From: Clitopilus passeckerianus
Lineage: Eukaryota; Basidiomycota; Agaricomycetes; Agaricales; Entolomataceae
Direction of reading: 5' to 3'
DNA length: 64,000 nucleotides
NCBI GenBank assembly: GCA_944990035.1
Contig: CALYLX010000139.1
Coordinates: 682,001 to 746,000 of the forward strand
The notes beneath the pieces were generated by a model. It was given only the letters and a program-made list of their open reading frames with translations, did no database searches and had not been told where the DNA came from. Positions within the stretch are counted from its first letter, which is position 1; every line of letters starts with the position of its first letter. The position numbers and the translations under genes were made by a program. Shown piece after piece: positions 53,964 through 64,000 of the stretch.

Positions 53964-56223
53964 CTATTCCCGCTTCATCGTAATCTTATTCCAACCTCTC
54001 TTAACTGTGTAACCCCTCATCGTAGCCGGCTCTCTAATACAACTCCACAGACCCTCCACCTTCCTCGCATCAAAACCCTGGAAAACAATCGTATCCCACC
54101 TCGTAATCCCAATCGCCCCTCCGATCAACTGGGAGCACTGTCGACCTCCATTGGTAGTATTAGACCCGCTCTCCTCCATGACACTATCCCAAAACTTGGT
54201 TCTCGGGTACCCAATATCATGTATCTCGAGGTAGGATCTTCCAACGTCTGGTTCTCCGTCTTCATCTCCGCCTTCGCTTCCACCCGTCATCGCCCTCGAC
54301 GTCGCCACCCCAAGGGTATCCCGTGCCCGAGACCTGGACATATTCCCAATAATCCCCGCCCTCACCAATGCCGCCGTAATCTTAACAGTTCTCAATTTCC
54401 TCATCATCTCAGGCAACGCATCAAACATCTTCCATATCTCCCTTGAACCTGCCCCTGCCTGAACCGAACTCTGTTCTTCCTCACTCCGGCCCTCTGATTC
54501 ATCAGGTTGATTCTCCACTCTCCGCAGCTCCACAGACAATTCGCGTAGTGTGGCCGCTACGGCATGGAATACAGCCCTCATTTCAGTGGTGTCACGGAGC
54601 TGGAAAAGGTGGAGGTGGAGAGATTGGAGGCGGCATGTATTAGGCGAGTTGAGTTGGATGAAGGACCTGAATTGGCGGCTGGAGAGTTCATCGCCTTTGA
54701 TAGTGAGGGTTTCGAGGTTAAATACTGGGGAGGTTGTGACGGGCTGAGAAGATGTGGTTAACCACATGAGACCTTGAACATGCATACATATGTGACTCAC
54801 TAAATACATTCCGAAGCTGGTCGATACAAAAAAGAATATCAGCACCATTCAGCCTCTGAAGAAGTTATACTCGAAGTGAATAAACGCACCGTTCATGCTG
54901 TTCGGACCATTTCTCAATATTTAAATGACGCAAGCCAGGAAACAATCTGAGAGTCAAACAACATCCCAGCGCGTACGCTACGGTGTCCCGATCAAGTCGT
55001 CGCCAACTCATCCCACAAACCATCTTCCTCTCTCCGGAAAGACAACACTCTAGATATTCGAGCTTCTCCCAGACTAAACCATCCGAAAGTGGGTTCTCAG
55101 ATAATTCCCTGAGAGACTTGGGATCGATGATGAGCCGTTTCAACCTTCTGGAGAACCGTTGAATGACGGATATGAAGGCTTTACGTTCTCGGTCGACCTC
55201 GTCGAATGGTTTGTTAGTGTATCTGCCAGTGAAGAATGTCTTCCTATTTAGAGACCCAATCTGATCAGCCAAGAGTTTATTACGCTGTAAAAGACTGGCG
55301 AGCTTCGTGGGGGAAGGGACTGGTAAGCCGTGGTCGATGATAGTGCTGAGATGATCCAATACGGGCAACCACGCTTTCTGGGTAAGTGCCATCGAGAGTA
55401 GTCCTTTCGTCGTCGCTGTCGTAGTCGAGGTGGAAGATAACCCATTGGCAAGATTCGGTTCTTTGATAACGTCCCAAGCGATCGCTTGAACGATATCCAG
55501 AGGGAGCGCCGTTACTAGAGTGATCTTACGGCTACTAGCCACGCTGTGGCGATCTGTAGAGAGGATATGGAGATGAATATTCCCCACTGGGGCCTGGCTC
55601 AACGGCCAAAATACCGAATGGTGTGGTTCGTTCACGACTTGGTAGAGTTGGTCGAGGGAGCGGCAGTGACTACTGCAAAGCCCGATCTCTATCGCGTTCG
55701 GGGTTGCGGTACGGCCAGTGGTGCACGTGCTGGACCGGTACTCAATGGGATAGACACGGTCGAACAAGATGGGAAGTGAGACTGGGGATCGACTGAACTG
55801 TCGCAGAGGAATGGTGGGTACAAAGACGAGCCTCTTGGTGAACTTGGACTGCAGGTTGAAGGGATCGGTGGTTGGTCTGAGCTGTAAGACAATAGTGGGT
55901 ATTTTGTGGCTGGGTGGGGTGTCGAATATGTCTGGGGAGAGACGTCTAGTATTGGCTGGGGTGGCGGGCACCTTTGTCCGAAGGGGCTTAGTTCCCCTGG
56001 ACTTGCAGCTAAAGACCACTATCAAACTCACAATTACGTCCATATCTCTGTCTCCTTCGTAGAAGTACGAGCCCACTATGATCAGGCGTATCCCGCCTAT
56101 ACCTTCCGCTTGGTCTTCGCCTGCACCTGGACCTTCCAGTATTATCCGGATGTTGAAGGGATTCCGTTGCCATATTTCATTCAAGGGCGAAACTGTAGCC
56201 CACAGAGGAGATATTAAAGCCAT
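53964..56223 (-). CDS. F-box-like / leucine-rich protein, intact copy
   Basis: Exons 56223-54890, 54818-54803 (only 16 nt) and 54743-53964, phases fit, 709 aa. The frame is open a further 37 codons upstream; the Met of MALISPLW is taken as start. An N-terminal region of about 230 aa with a hydrophobic stretch (DVIVSLIVVFSC) is followed by LPILFDRVYP. An F-box-like helix set (LPLDIVQAIAWDVI ... MALTQKAWLPVLDHL) comes next, then RKTFFTGRYTNKPF and leucine-rich repeats (NLETLTIKG, CRLQSLHLHLF, LRELSVELRRVE), and a conserved C-terminus (YTVKRGWNKITMKRE). Substrate adaptor in ubiquitin ligation is the usual role of such proteins, inferred only. The 16-nt exon is matched by CTTCGGAATGCATTTA in the chimeric copy at 36.9 kb. 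Confidence 0.75.
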
Positions 56224-56339
56224 AAAACAGGTTAAAAAGCTAGGTCTTGTGGGTGACAACGCTTGTTGATGAACGAGATCATAGATGCTGTGGTAATCTA
56301 GCAAATTGGTATGTCGATAGGCGCCCGGGGACACAGGCG

Positions 56340-56600
56340 GTTACCTAATCAGCAGAGTTGGCACTTCGTATCTGGGTGCCTCCTGGGACTGAATTCTCGA
56401 TTTGTATTCGTAATCCTCCTCACATGCGATTGCATGCGCTGACTATATTACCAGGTACCTCCTCCCATCCGTTACGTGAACTCTTTCGTCCTCTCGATCG
56501 CTGTGCCAGTCGTTCTCTCGTCAAGCGACGCTCTTAGAGACATCGCGGACCTAGTCCTTGTTGAAGTGCTGCCGATTTCTGTGGTGCTCGTAGAACCCCC
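56340..56600 (+). pseudogene. Gene A relic: exon 3/4 junction
   Basis: 'caggtacctcctcccatccg' followed by 'gaactctttcgtcctctcgatcgctgtgccagtcgttctc' matches the start of exon 4 in the complete gene (ggtatctgccaccaccggtcatgggaacgctttcgtcctc). The preceding 100 bp is also near-identical to 15990-16080 of copy 4. Confidence 0.8.
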
Positions 56601-56759
56601 CAAATGGCACCGAAATTAAGTTGGCCTTGCATCGTTGGCATGTATGATGGTTCTGGAGTCAAATGCGCCATTTAACTGGGATACGAACGTCAGTGACCGT
56701 GGGCCCACAGCTCAGGCATCCATAACCTGGAGGGCGATGACAATCGTCACTCTAATGCC

Positions 56760-56767
56760 TATAAAGA
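56760..56767 (+). promoter_or_regulatory. TATA box of truncated lectin E1
   Basis: TATAAAGA, 63 bases upstream of the ATG at 56830. Confidence 0.45.
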
Positions 56768-56829
56768 GAGACATTCTGCACCAATATACCAACCACCTGC
56801 AACTCGGCGAGGTTCACCTTAATCGCTAC

Positions 56830-56914
56830 CATGAGCCTTCCTACCAGCGTATACCACATTCTTTCTGCTGATCGCACTCACCATCTTGATCTTTCGGGAG
56901 ACGATAATAGGTCC
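56830..56914 (+). pseudogene. Lectin copy E1, only exon 1 left
   Basis: 85 nt encoding MSLPTSVYHIL and LDLSGDDNRS, the same length as exon 1 of the two intact copies. It is followed by a GTACGAAAC donor, but no second exon is found before the next unit begins at about 57180. Confidence 0.7.
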
Positions 56915-57179
56915 GGTACGAAACTGGTTGTTTTTTCAACCGTTGAACTCGTTAAAGGCCCCTTAGCATCTTGAAATCCCTTTCCGTTTGCCATCAATTC
57001 GCTCGCCGGTGGGTCAGACGTGTCTGTTTGAGAGTACGGCAAAGGATAAGTACAAAGGCTACGGTGGAGCCATGTGGCATGCGCTTAGAAATTTCTGTTG
57101 AGTAATTAGATTACGGGGAATACACCAATCACCATCCACGATCCAACCCGACCCATTTGCGAATGCACAATGCAGACCA

Positions 57180-57600
57180 TTCTTGGCTTTCCTGCTTGGC
57201 GGAATTCAATTTGGAGAGAGCTTGATCCGGTACTTCATGGCAGGCCGATTGACCGAATTTGAAAGTTGGCGGATCAACGCCGCGTATTGCAGGCCTCATG
57301 GCTTGACTCTCGACCATTCATGCGAGTTGGAACCTGGGTCTTTTCTGGATTTGCTAAAGCTTCGCCATTTTCTGGAGAAGTCTGCAGGCCTAACATTGGG
57401 GTATCTTTCGACTTCTGCAACTTCCCCTGGTATCTCAATGCTTCATGCTGGACAACGGGATCGCTCTAGTCTAACTCGTGTTCAAGGAATCTTCCGAGAT
57501 GGCTTCTAAAAATGGCCCGGCAAGTAATAGTGACAGGTTGCGTGATACGAATTTCATACCAACTTGGAATTGGCACCTATGAGCGCTCGAGAATCCAGCA
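57180..57600. repeat. Duplicated upstream block of lectin E2
   Basis: Similar to 60880-61260 upstream of lectin E3. It shares 'caacgggatcgctctagtcta' and 'ggaatcttccgagat.gcttctaaaaatggccc'. The two copies show the tandem duplication that produced the lectin genes. Confidence 0.8.
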
Positions 57601-57905
57601 ACGTCCCTCCAGACGATCATTACAACCTGCGTCAGTGTATCTCTTTCGAGCGTCCACTGCTACGAAGCTGATACGCACCATCTGAAGTCTGACTGGAGAT
57701 TAAAGTAGAAGCGGATACCCACTGGCTTTCTTCTTCCACGTCGATTTCATTACCGCAGGGTCGACAAACATGCGCCGACTTCGATCTTGTATTAATGACG
57801 AACCATTTCTACTGTCAGTGCCCTCGAGGCAAGTCTCTACCGAACAGTGCAGGGGTCCGTCGTCCGGCGTACGAATAGCGAAAATCCTTAAGGACCCAGA
57901 ATGCG

Positions 57906-57913
57906 TATAAAAG
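57906..57913 (+). promoter_or_regulatory. TATA box of lectin E2
   Basis: TATAAAAG, 64 bases upstream of the second intact lectin's ATG. Spacing is nearly the same in E1 and E3. Confidence 0.65.
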
Positions 57914-57976
57914 GGGAGGCATTCTGGTCGATGCGGCCCAACAACTCGCAACCTAGCAAGTTTCATCATCACTACC

Positions 57977-58552
57977 ATGAGCATTCCTCCCGGCGTCTAC
58001 AACATTCTCTCTGTTGATCGCAGTCTTGCTCTCGACCTTTCCGGAGATGATAACAAGTCTGGTAAGAAGCCAAACCACGATGTTAGGTCATCTGGCGGTG
58101 ACTCATCGACTCTCAATAGCCATCGTATATCCACCCACGGGAGGCAATAATCAGAAGGTGACCCGGGTTGCACACATGACGCTACCACTTGAAACTAAAT
58201 ACCCTTCACACAGTGGAAGTTAGAGCCTGCAGGCGGGGGCGGATACGTTATCAGGATTTTATCGAGCGGGGCTTTCCTCCAGCCATCCAGCCCCTCTACT
58301 GGTGCACCATTGATCGCAGGGCAACAACAACCTTTTAAGTGGGGGTTCCAGCCCACGAACCAAGGATCGTTCTTGTGAGATGTTCTGATTTTATCCTTTA
58401 AGATTTACAACTCATGGGATGTGTTCAATAGTATCAGGAGTGTCGTTGGGCCTCCCACAGCTGCAACGAGGCAAGGAGGCTCAGGATCGCCTGTGAGGCT
58501 CCTTCCTTTCCAGCCGCGCCCTGACCAGGAATGGGTCCTAGTGAAGGTTTAA
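57977..58552 (+). CDS. Ricin-B-type beta-trefoil lectin, second type (E2)
   Basis: Exons 57977-58061, 58120-58157, 58214-58374 and 58432-58552, phases fit, 134 aa. The first lobe has GVYNI and LDLSGDD and ends with an N-Q-K-W motif formed across the second intron. The middle lobe has FKWGF, and the last lobe ends D-Q-E-W-V-L. This is the Q-x-W pattern of ricin-B folds. No signal peptide. It has a TATA box and is part of a tandem duplication with E3. Amino-acid difference from E3 is large (about half the positions), so duplication is old or selection is diversifying. Glycan specificity cannot be read from the sequence. Confidence 0.85.
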
Positions 58553-59240
58553 TGCCGGCCTATTAATCAATGTAGAACCTACGTAGCGCCTAGGTTTGAT
58601 GTACGCAAAGTGCAGTATCTGAGCCAATATTGATCTTATGCTGTTTCTGTTTGTATTCAACGTTTTAAAGCGCTCCGAATTCTCGTTCGGCGGGTCATTT
58701 TGCAAGCATTTTATTTGAATCCTAAGTTCGGGCCGACTCAGGCGTGCTTACCTAATTGAGCGTTCCCAAGTTTGCTAGTGGCCATTGGCATAAACTGCAA
58801 CGTTGATCTCTGCTTCTAACCTCAATGCCCTCCACACGGCAACATTCTCTTTATCTCGAGCTACGACGGCCGACCAGACCTCAGAAGGGACACATAATTA
58901 CACGGTCATTATGTTACTTGTCATTTGGCCACTTTTTCTCCGGTCGTAGCAACTCAAGGGATCCATAAGTGCGATTCAAGCGATATGTATCATGGGTGGT
59001 GGGTATGTATTCTCAATCTTCCTTGTGATCTCAAACTGATTCAAGCCCTTGAAGATACATTTCGAATGCCCTCCCAAATTCCTAGTGTGATCACCCCGCT
59101 CGCTGTTGAATATTGGGCGGACATGAAGCCATTCTTTCTGTAACGGCGGCTACTGCCTTGCTGAGGGTGCAAGAAACAGGCAGCCTTGAGAGAAGGCAGG
59201 AAGGTTGGGTGTCCCTGCAAGGAGCGAGAAGCGAACACCG
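58553..59240. other. Spacer
   Basis: No gene supported. Confidence 0.35.
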
Positions 59241-59895
59241 TTGATTTTCCCCGACCATGACGCCTACCCCTCCGACTCCAAATGGTCGTCCTCCTACCTG
59301 TAGCCGAACCTCAGCTACGCCCGTCACACTCCCCAGCATCTACGAGATCAATCTCCTCGGCTCTTGTCACTACAACTTCTGGCCATGCAGTTCGTCGCAG
59401 AGCTCCTCAAGAACCCGAGCAATAGCTGCGAACTGTCCCCCAAACGTCACAACTGCAAGTTCGCCTTCACTTCAAGGAGCACCCATGGTGCTGGGTCTTC
59501 CACCTTCCTGGGTGTCGTGGCATCAGCGCCAGTCATTGAACATAAAGTTTGCTCTGCTCACTCCTCATACCTACGACATGCCCATAGTCATGTGGAACCA
59601 AACGGCTATTTCATCCGACTCGGCCCAAATCTATCGCGCCAGGACCTGTCGACCTAACCCAGCAACCTCATGTGCCTGCAGCTGTTGTTGTTACTCTAAG
59701 CTGCGATTGCTACACGTTACCATTGTGCTCACCAACCGGCCCCAATGCGTCACCCAGAAATCGAGCATCGTGTAGCCACCACGACCGGAACCGATACCAT
59801 GCGCATCTCTCCCTCTCATTACTTGGATACGGCCTTCCCCACCCTCCCCCGTCCTTTCCTATGGACACACTATCTCTTTGGCCATCGTCGTCTTT

Positions 59896-59912
59896 AAACC
59901 CTAACCCTAACC
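59896..59912. repeat. Short telomere-like tract
   Basis: AAACCCTAACCCTAACC: two and a half CCCTAA units, the complement of the TTAGGG repeat of most fungal telomeres. A second tract is at about 63884. Confidence 0.6.
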
Positions 59913-59999
59913 TCGAAGGTGGATGACTGACCGGTTGACCGCCTTCACGGCAGGAGGCACGTCTGGCTCAGCATTGGATTCTGGAGGGCTTGGACATTT

Positions 60000-60027
60000 G
60001 CTTGTGCTTGTGCTTGTGCTTGTGCTG
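60000..60027. repeat. CTTGTG hexanucleotide repeat
   Basis: Four to five copies of the hexamer CTTGTG in a row. Confidence 0.8.
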
Positions 60028-60879
60028 GGGGTTCCTTCATTCCTCCGTTTGGTGACGCCAGGACCATAGGCCTGCCATCGAGACGGGCCTGTGAACACCC
60101 GCAGCTGCAAGACGTCCTCGTACAGGAGCACTCGAGGATGGAGTTAACATTGCATCCGGCCCTACGGCACGGAGGTGCTTGTATGTATATTCCTGCACCA
60201 ATCTTACGAGTTTCTCGCCGACAGATCCCATCACCTCACCAGATACATCCCGGCCTCCGCCACCATAACGCACAGCACTCACATCATACCTCCGGCGTCT
60301 ACCTCGTCGCACCCCAATATGTTAACCTTCGGGTGAAGTGGTTTCTACGACCTTACCATCCCCACTCTGAGGTGAACTATCCGTTGTTGGGAGTTGAGGC
60401 ACTACCGAGGTTTGCTCTTCTCACCACTTTCCGGTTAGTTGAATATAACATTTCGTTCTACAGGATATTATTAATATGGCGGCAACATTGTTCACATGGG
60501 CTTTCCTCATCTAATCACGGAAGGTGACTACGAGCTTCTACGGCTTCCCATTTTTGGATTGCTCCAGGACGACACGGGCAGTTTCGACTACGAGTACATC
60601 GACGACGCCACCTTCGCCTTGGCTGTGGTTCGTCTCCCGGCGTGTTCAAGACCGTCAGTGCCAAGTCCAAGCAATGCAGGAGCCAGAGTATAGCGAAGAT
60701 ACACAGACTGTGAAGGCGGGTAGAATGGGCTTAGAGAATCCCGTTGAATATTCGCATGGTAGCTAATATGCCTCGCGTTGTATGCGGTGAATGTTCATAT
60801 ACGATTCAACTTGGAGGCACGACTGATTCGTGAATATAATTTATTATGTTTTTTTATCGCATTGAGGCCTTCCGTCTTG

Positions 60880-61300
60880 GCGGAAATGGCTCTGGAGCTT
60901 CATGGCAGGCTAATTGATCGAATTTGAATGTTGACGTCGGTGGATCAGCACTCAGCGCTTCCATCTCTTGATCATGCATGCGAGTTAGAACCCGGATCGC
61001 TTACTACGAACTGGGCTTGCTAAAGCTTCTTCATATTCTCAAGAAATCTTCGGGTCTAGCACGCGCGGTATCTCTCGACCTCTGCAACTTCCCTGGTGTC
61101 TTAATGCTTCACACTGCACAACGGGATCGCTCTAGTCTAAGTCGTGTTCATGGAATCTTCCGAGATAGCTTCTAAAAATGGCCCAGGCATGCAACAGTGA
61201 CAGGTTGCATGGTAGTACGAATTTCATACCGGCTCGAAATTGACATCGACCAGCGCCCATGAATTCAGCAACGCGCCTCCATGACATCATTTTGACCCCC
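60880..61300. repeat. Duplicated upstream block of lectin E3
   Basis: Counterpart of 57180-57600, with the same order of shared words. Confidence 0.8.
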
Positions 61301-61571
61301 CGTCGGCGTCTCGCACTCTCGCATCCACTGCTACAAAGCTGACACCCAGTGTCTTCAACCTGACCGACGACCAAACAAGTAGAAGCAGGTATGCTCCCAG
61401 TTCTTCTTCAAGGTCGATTTCGTTCTCGCGGGGTCAACAACGTGGGCCTCTACAGCATTAATTTGCGAATCATTTCTAGTGTCAGCAACCGCGAGGCAAC
61501 TCTCTACCGAACAAGGCAGGGACCTGTCATCTGGATGATGAATGGCGAAACTCTTTGGAGCCCGAAATGTG

Positions 61572-61579
61572 TATAAAGG
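61572..61579 (+). promoter_or_regulatory. TATA box of lectin E3
   Basis: TATAAAGG, 60 bases upstream of the ATG at 61639; the leader (caacaactcgcagcccagca) is also shared with E2. Confidence 0.65.
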
Positions 61580-61638
61580 GCCTCCTCGTTGACGCAGTCC
61601 CAACAACTCGCAGCCCAGCAAGTTTCACCATCACTACT

Positions 61639-62212
61639 ATGAGCATTCCCAACGGAGTCTACATAATCCGCGCCCCGAGCCAGGATTATACTATGGATCT
61701 ATCCGGAGACGATGGCCGATCTGGTAAGGAGAAGCTTAACTACGAACCTTCAGCTCAACTGACCTACCACCTTTCAATAGTCATTATATATCGAAGCACA
61801 GGAGGTGACAATCAGAAGGTAGCTGAAATTGCATCCATATTCTTAACGATGGAGATTGACTACCATCACTACAGTGGGAAATTACGCTTGATGGTGCCCC
61901 GGAAGAGCAGGTGTATACGATCAGGAGCGTCGTGAACAACGACGTCCTTCAACCTGATGGTCCCTCCGCACCTGGAGCAGAATTGATAGCAGCGGGAGAC
62001 CCCTTTCTATGGTTCATTTCCCCCGTCGGCGGTGGAGCACACATGTAAGCATTTCAAATTTGTGATGTAAAGTTTTGTGATTGACGAGATATACTAGTAT
62101 CAGAAGTACCGACGGACCTTTTGCAGTGTCAAGGAAAGGCGGCGCAGGATCCCATGTAACACTCGCACCTAGCAGTGGCCCCAACGAACGTTGGATCATA
62201 GCGAGAGCGTAA
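61639..62212 (+). CDS. Ricin-B-type beta-trefoil lectin, second type (E3)
   Basis: Exons 61639-61723, 61781-61818, 61875-62044 and 62098-62212, phases fit, 135 aa. Exons 1 and 2 are the same length as in E2 (85 and 38 nt), and intron positions agree. The protein begins MSIPNGVYIIRA with MDLSGDDGRS. It has N-Q-K-W across the second intron junction, FLWFIS in the middle lobe and E-R-W-I-I at the end. No signal peptide. As for E2, the fold call is firm but the ligand is unknown. No stop or shift is seen. Confidence 0.85.
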
Positions 62213-63179
62213 TTCTGGCGTGTTGGATCATACCGAACCTGCATAGTGTATATCTCATACAACGTTTCCTATAGTGAAACTGATTATAGGAATATTTGGC
62301 GTTATGATCATGGCAGCCAAGTTTAGCTACAAAGGAGTCTCCTCCTCGCACTCATCTTAAGCTGGGCAGGTATAGAATGCGCTAAGGCCTTTTCGTTTGC
62401 TGGTCGTATGAATTCAACGCTCGGGCCGGATGCCGTTTGCTTATATAATTCAAGCTTTCGAAGTTGCCCCAAGGGCCATGGCGTCCTTCTCATCCTGACA
62501 GCTGCAACTTTTCCTTTTTTTCAATACACGAGAGAATCAGACTCAGAAATGAGAAGAAGTAGCTTTGCTTCTATATCTGACACGCAACTAGCCCGAATTT
62601 CCCCTCGCTGGCAGCCACAGCAAGTCCATGGCGTTGATGCAGTCAAGGCATCCACCTAAGCAATATGGCTTTCCAAACATCCAACAAACACTCAGTCGAC
62701 GCTGCTATCCGCCCTACCCTTCCCAAGGTGTTTTTCATCGGTTGTAGCGAGTCAACGGCCGCATCCATGCAACACAAGTCGTGGGCATCACGAATCACGA
62801 ATCCTAGGTATATACTTTGAATCTTCCGAGTGACTAAAGCTGATTCCAGGGCTTCAAGGCGAATGTCCAGACCCCTTCCGAATTCATAGCGCGATCGTCT
62901 AACTCGCACTCGCCGAACATGGACTGAACCCAGAGCCATTCTTTTCGTCACCGGGTTACTGCCTTGGTGTGGGCGCGGGGAACGGACAACTGGGTTCAAA
63001 CCAGGCACCTGCGTACGGAGACCAGGAGGGAATCCTCGTAAAGCAGGGCTGGCTCGTTGCGGAAAAAGTGGAAGCCTGGCAGCGAACACACGACCGTCCT
63101 CTGCCTCATCCATCATATCCAATCGAGCCTATGGCGTCCACCACGCTCTGGCATTGGTGTCAGAACATCACTGTTTTGT
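62213..63179. other. Stretch downstream of lectin E3
   Basis: No supported gene. A minus frame 63122-62643 (159 aa) has no motif or paralogue. Confidence 0.35.
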
Positions 63180-64000
63180 TATAACGCACGGCCTCGCTCG
63201 AATCCTGGCGTTGAAGGACGATCGTTCCCCTGACCTGTGCCCAGGAAAAAATCCTCATCTCATATTGCAGCTGACATCGGCCACTCCACTCGCATTCCCC
63301 AGCATCGACCAGCTCGATGTCCTCAATTCCTGCTACCGCAGATATTTGCCATGCATTTCGTCGCACAGGTTCCCAAGAATCTCGAGGACCTGCCCAGATC
63401 ACGACGAGCTTTCACCCGAGCGGTCACCTACAACTACTAATTCAACTTCCTCTCAAGCACGCCTTCGTACTCCTGTGCTCTCAGACCCCTCCAGATGCCG
63501 TGTTACCAGTGCTCCGGATAGCGCGGAGCTCTCTCTCACCACCTCCCTATGACGAGTACGTCCTCAGACTCCCCACAGTCTAGCGGAACCCAACGACAAC
63601 GGCTACCCACTCAAGACCATCGCGCAGGATCCGTTGGCCTAACCCTGCATTCCCATGGAGCAGCAGTAGCAGCAACTACCCTAATACGTGCAATTGCTGC
63701 ACCCGTCTGTTACGGTCGTGCTGGCCGACCGACCATGATGCTTCACCAAAATTCGGGCATCGTTTGACTACCACAACCGAAACCTATACCATGCGCATCC
63801 AACCCTCCTCCCGCCTATTTGTGGCCCTCCGCACCCGTCCATCCTCATGGGAATGCTAGCTCTTCAGCCAATGTCATCTTCAAACCCAAACCCTAACCCT
63901 AACCTCACGCCTGGATGACGACCGACTGGACGGCCACCCCTCACCGCAGGCACCACATTTGGTTGCGTTTTGGATCCGGGATATCATCCAATCCATCCAT
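63180..64000. repeat. Decayed block, paralogous to 59241-60050
   Basis: Second copy of the decayed block, cut by the window end. It contains AAACCCTAACCCTAACC at about 63888-63904 and 'tggatgacgaccgactgg' after it, as at 59.9 kb. Confidence 0.5.

Larger units (their letters stand above)
59241..60870. repeat. Decayed block, paralogous to 63180-64000
   Basis: 59310-59460 resembles 63280-63430: 'ccccagcatc.ac.ag.tc.at.tcctc' and 'ccatgca.ttcgtcgca.ag', in the same order. Both blocks end in a 'ccctaaccctaacctc' tract followed by 'tggatgac'. Pro/His-rich frames and words such as 'catgtggaac' suggest distant relation to gene A relics, not proven. Confidence 0.5.

Noticed and set aside
59896..59912. 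A true chromosome end
   Set aside because: Only two and a half repeat units are present and ordinary sequence continues on both sides.
62643..63122. 159-codon minus-strand gene
   Set aside because: No motif, paralogue or splice context; it overlaps the decayed block and is probably a chance frame.

Overview
The window looks like nuclear DNA of a filamentous fungus, most likely an Agaricomycete (Basidiomycota). The evidence is many coding exons split by 45-60 nt GT-AG introns, ricin-B-type beta-trefoil lectin genes, an F-box/leucine-rich-like family and a full-length Ty3/gypsy element with a chromodomain-like region. No rRNA or tRNA gene and no bacterial operon structure was recognised. The genus cannot be fixed from the sequence alone.

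Layout. 1-20.5 kb is a degenerate, repeat-rich region. It holds broken copies of one large low-complexity membrane-protein gene (called gene A here) and four well-preserved paralogues of an unrecognised small gene family (family C, at 3.1, 8.4, 12.7 and 18.1 kb). It also holds two elements with inverted termini. 20.5-29.5 kb is an apparently intact Ty3/gypsy retrotransposon with 248-bp LTRs (2 differences) and a 5-bp target duplication. 29.5-35 kb is another gene A relic. A candidate 3.4-kb DNA element carrying a GCM-type zinc-domain gene sits inside it. 35.3-37.8 kb is a chimera: the 5' end of gene A joined to an F-box-like gene. 38-41.2 kb has a secreted Cys-rich protein gene and a short ankyrin-type gene, both on the minus strand. 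43.2-46.8 kb is the only complete copy of gene A (5 exons, 1123 aa).

47.7-49.4 kb has two lectin genes, one of them broken. 49.8-52.4 kb is an internally amplified gene A relic, followed by a broken copy of the Cys-rich gene. 54-56.2 kb is an intact F-box-like gene on the minus strand. 56.6-64 kb is a tandemly duplicated block with three lectin copies of a second type (one truncated, two intact with TATA boxes), alternating with decayed sequence that contains short telomere-like tracts.

The region as a whole reads as a birth-and-death zone. A few families (gene A, family C, F-box-like, Cys-rich secreted, two lectin types) have been copied, shuffled, fused and broken, and mobile elements have inserted among them. 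The candidate novelties are the four-member family C with its conserved exon architecture, and the GCM-domain gene inside a putative repeat-bounded element. Exon boundaries were worked out by eye from reading frames, splice signals and comparison of paralogues. Protein functions other than the retrotransposon, lectin, GCM-type and F-box-like calls are not established.
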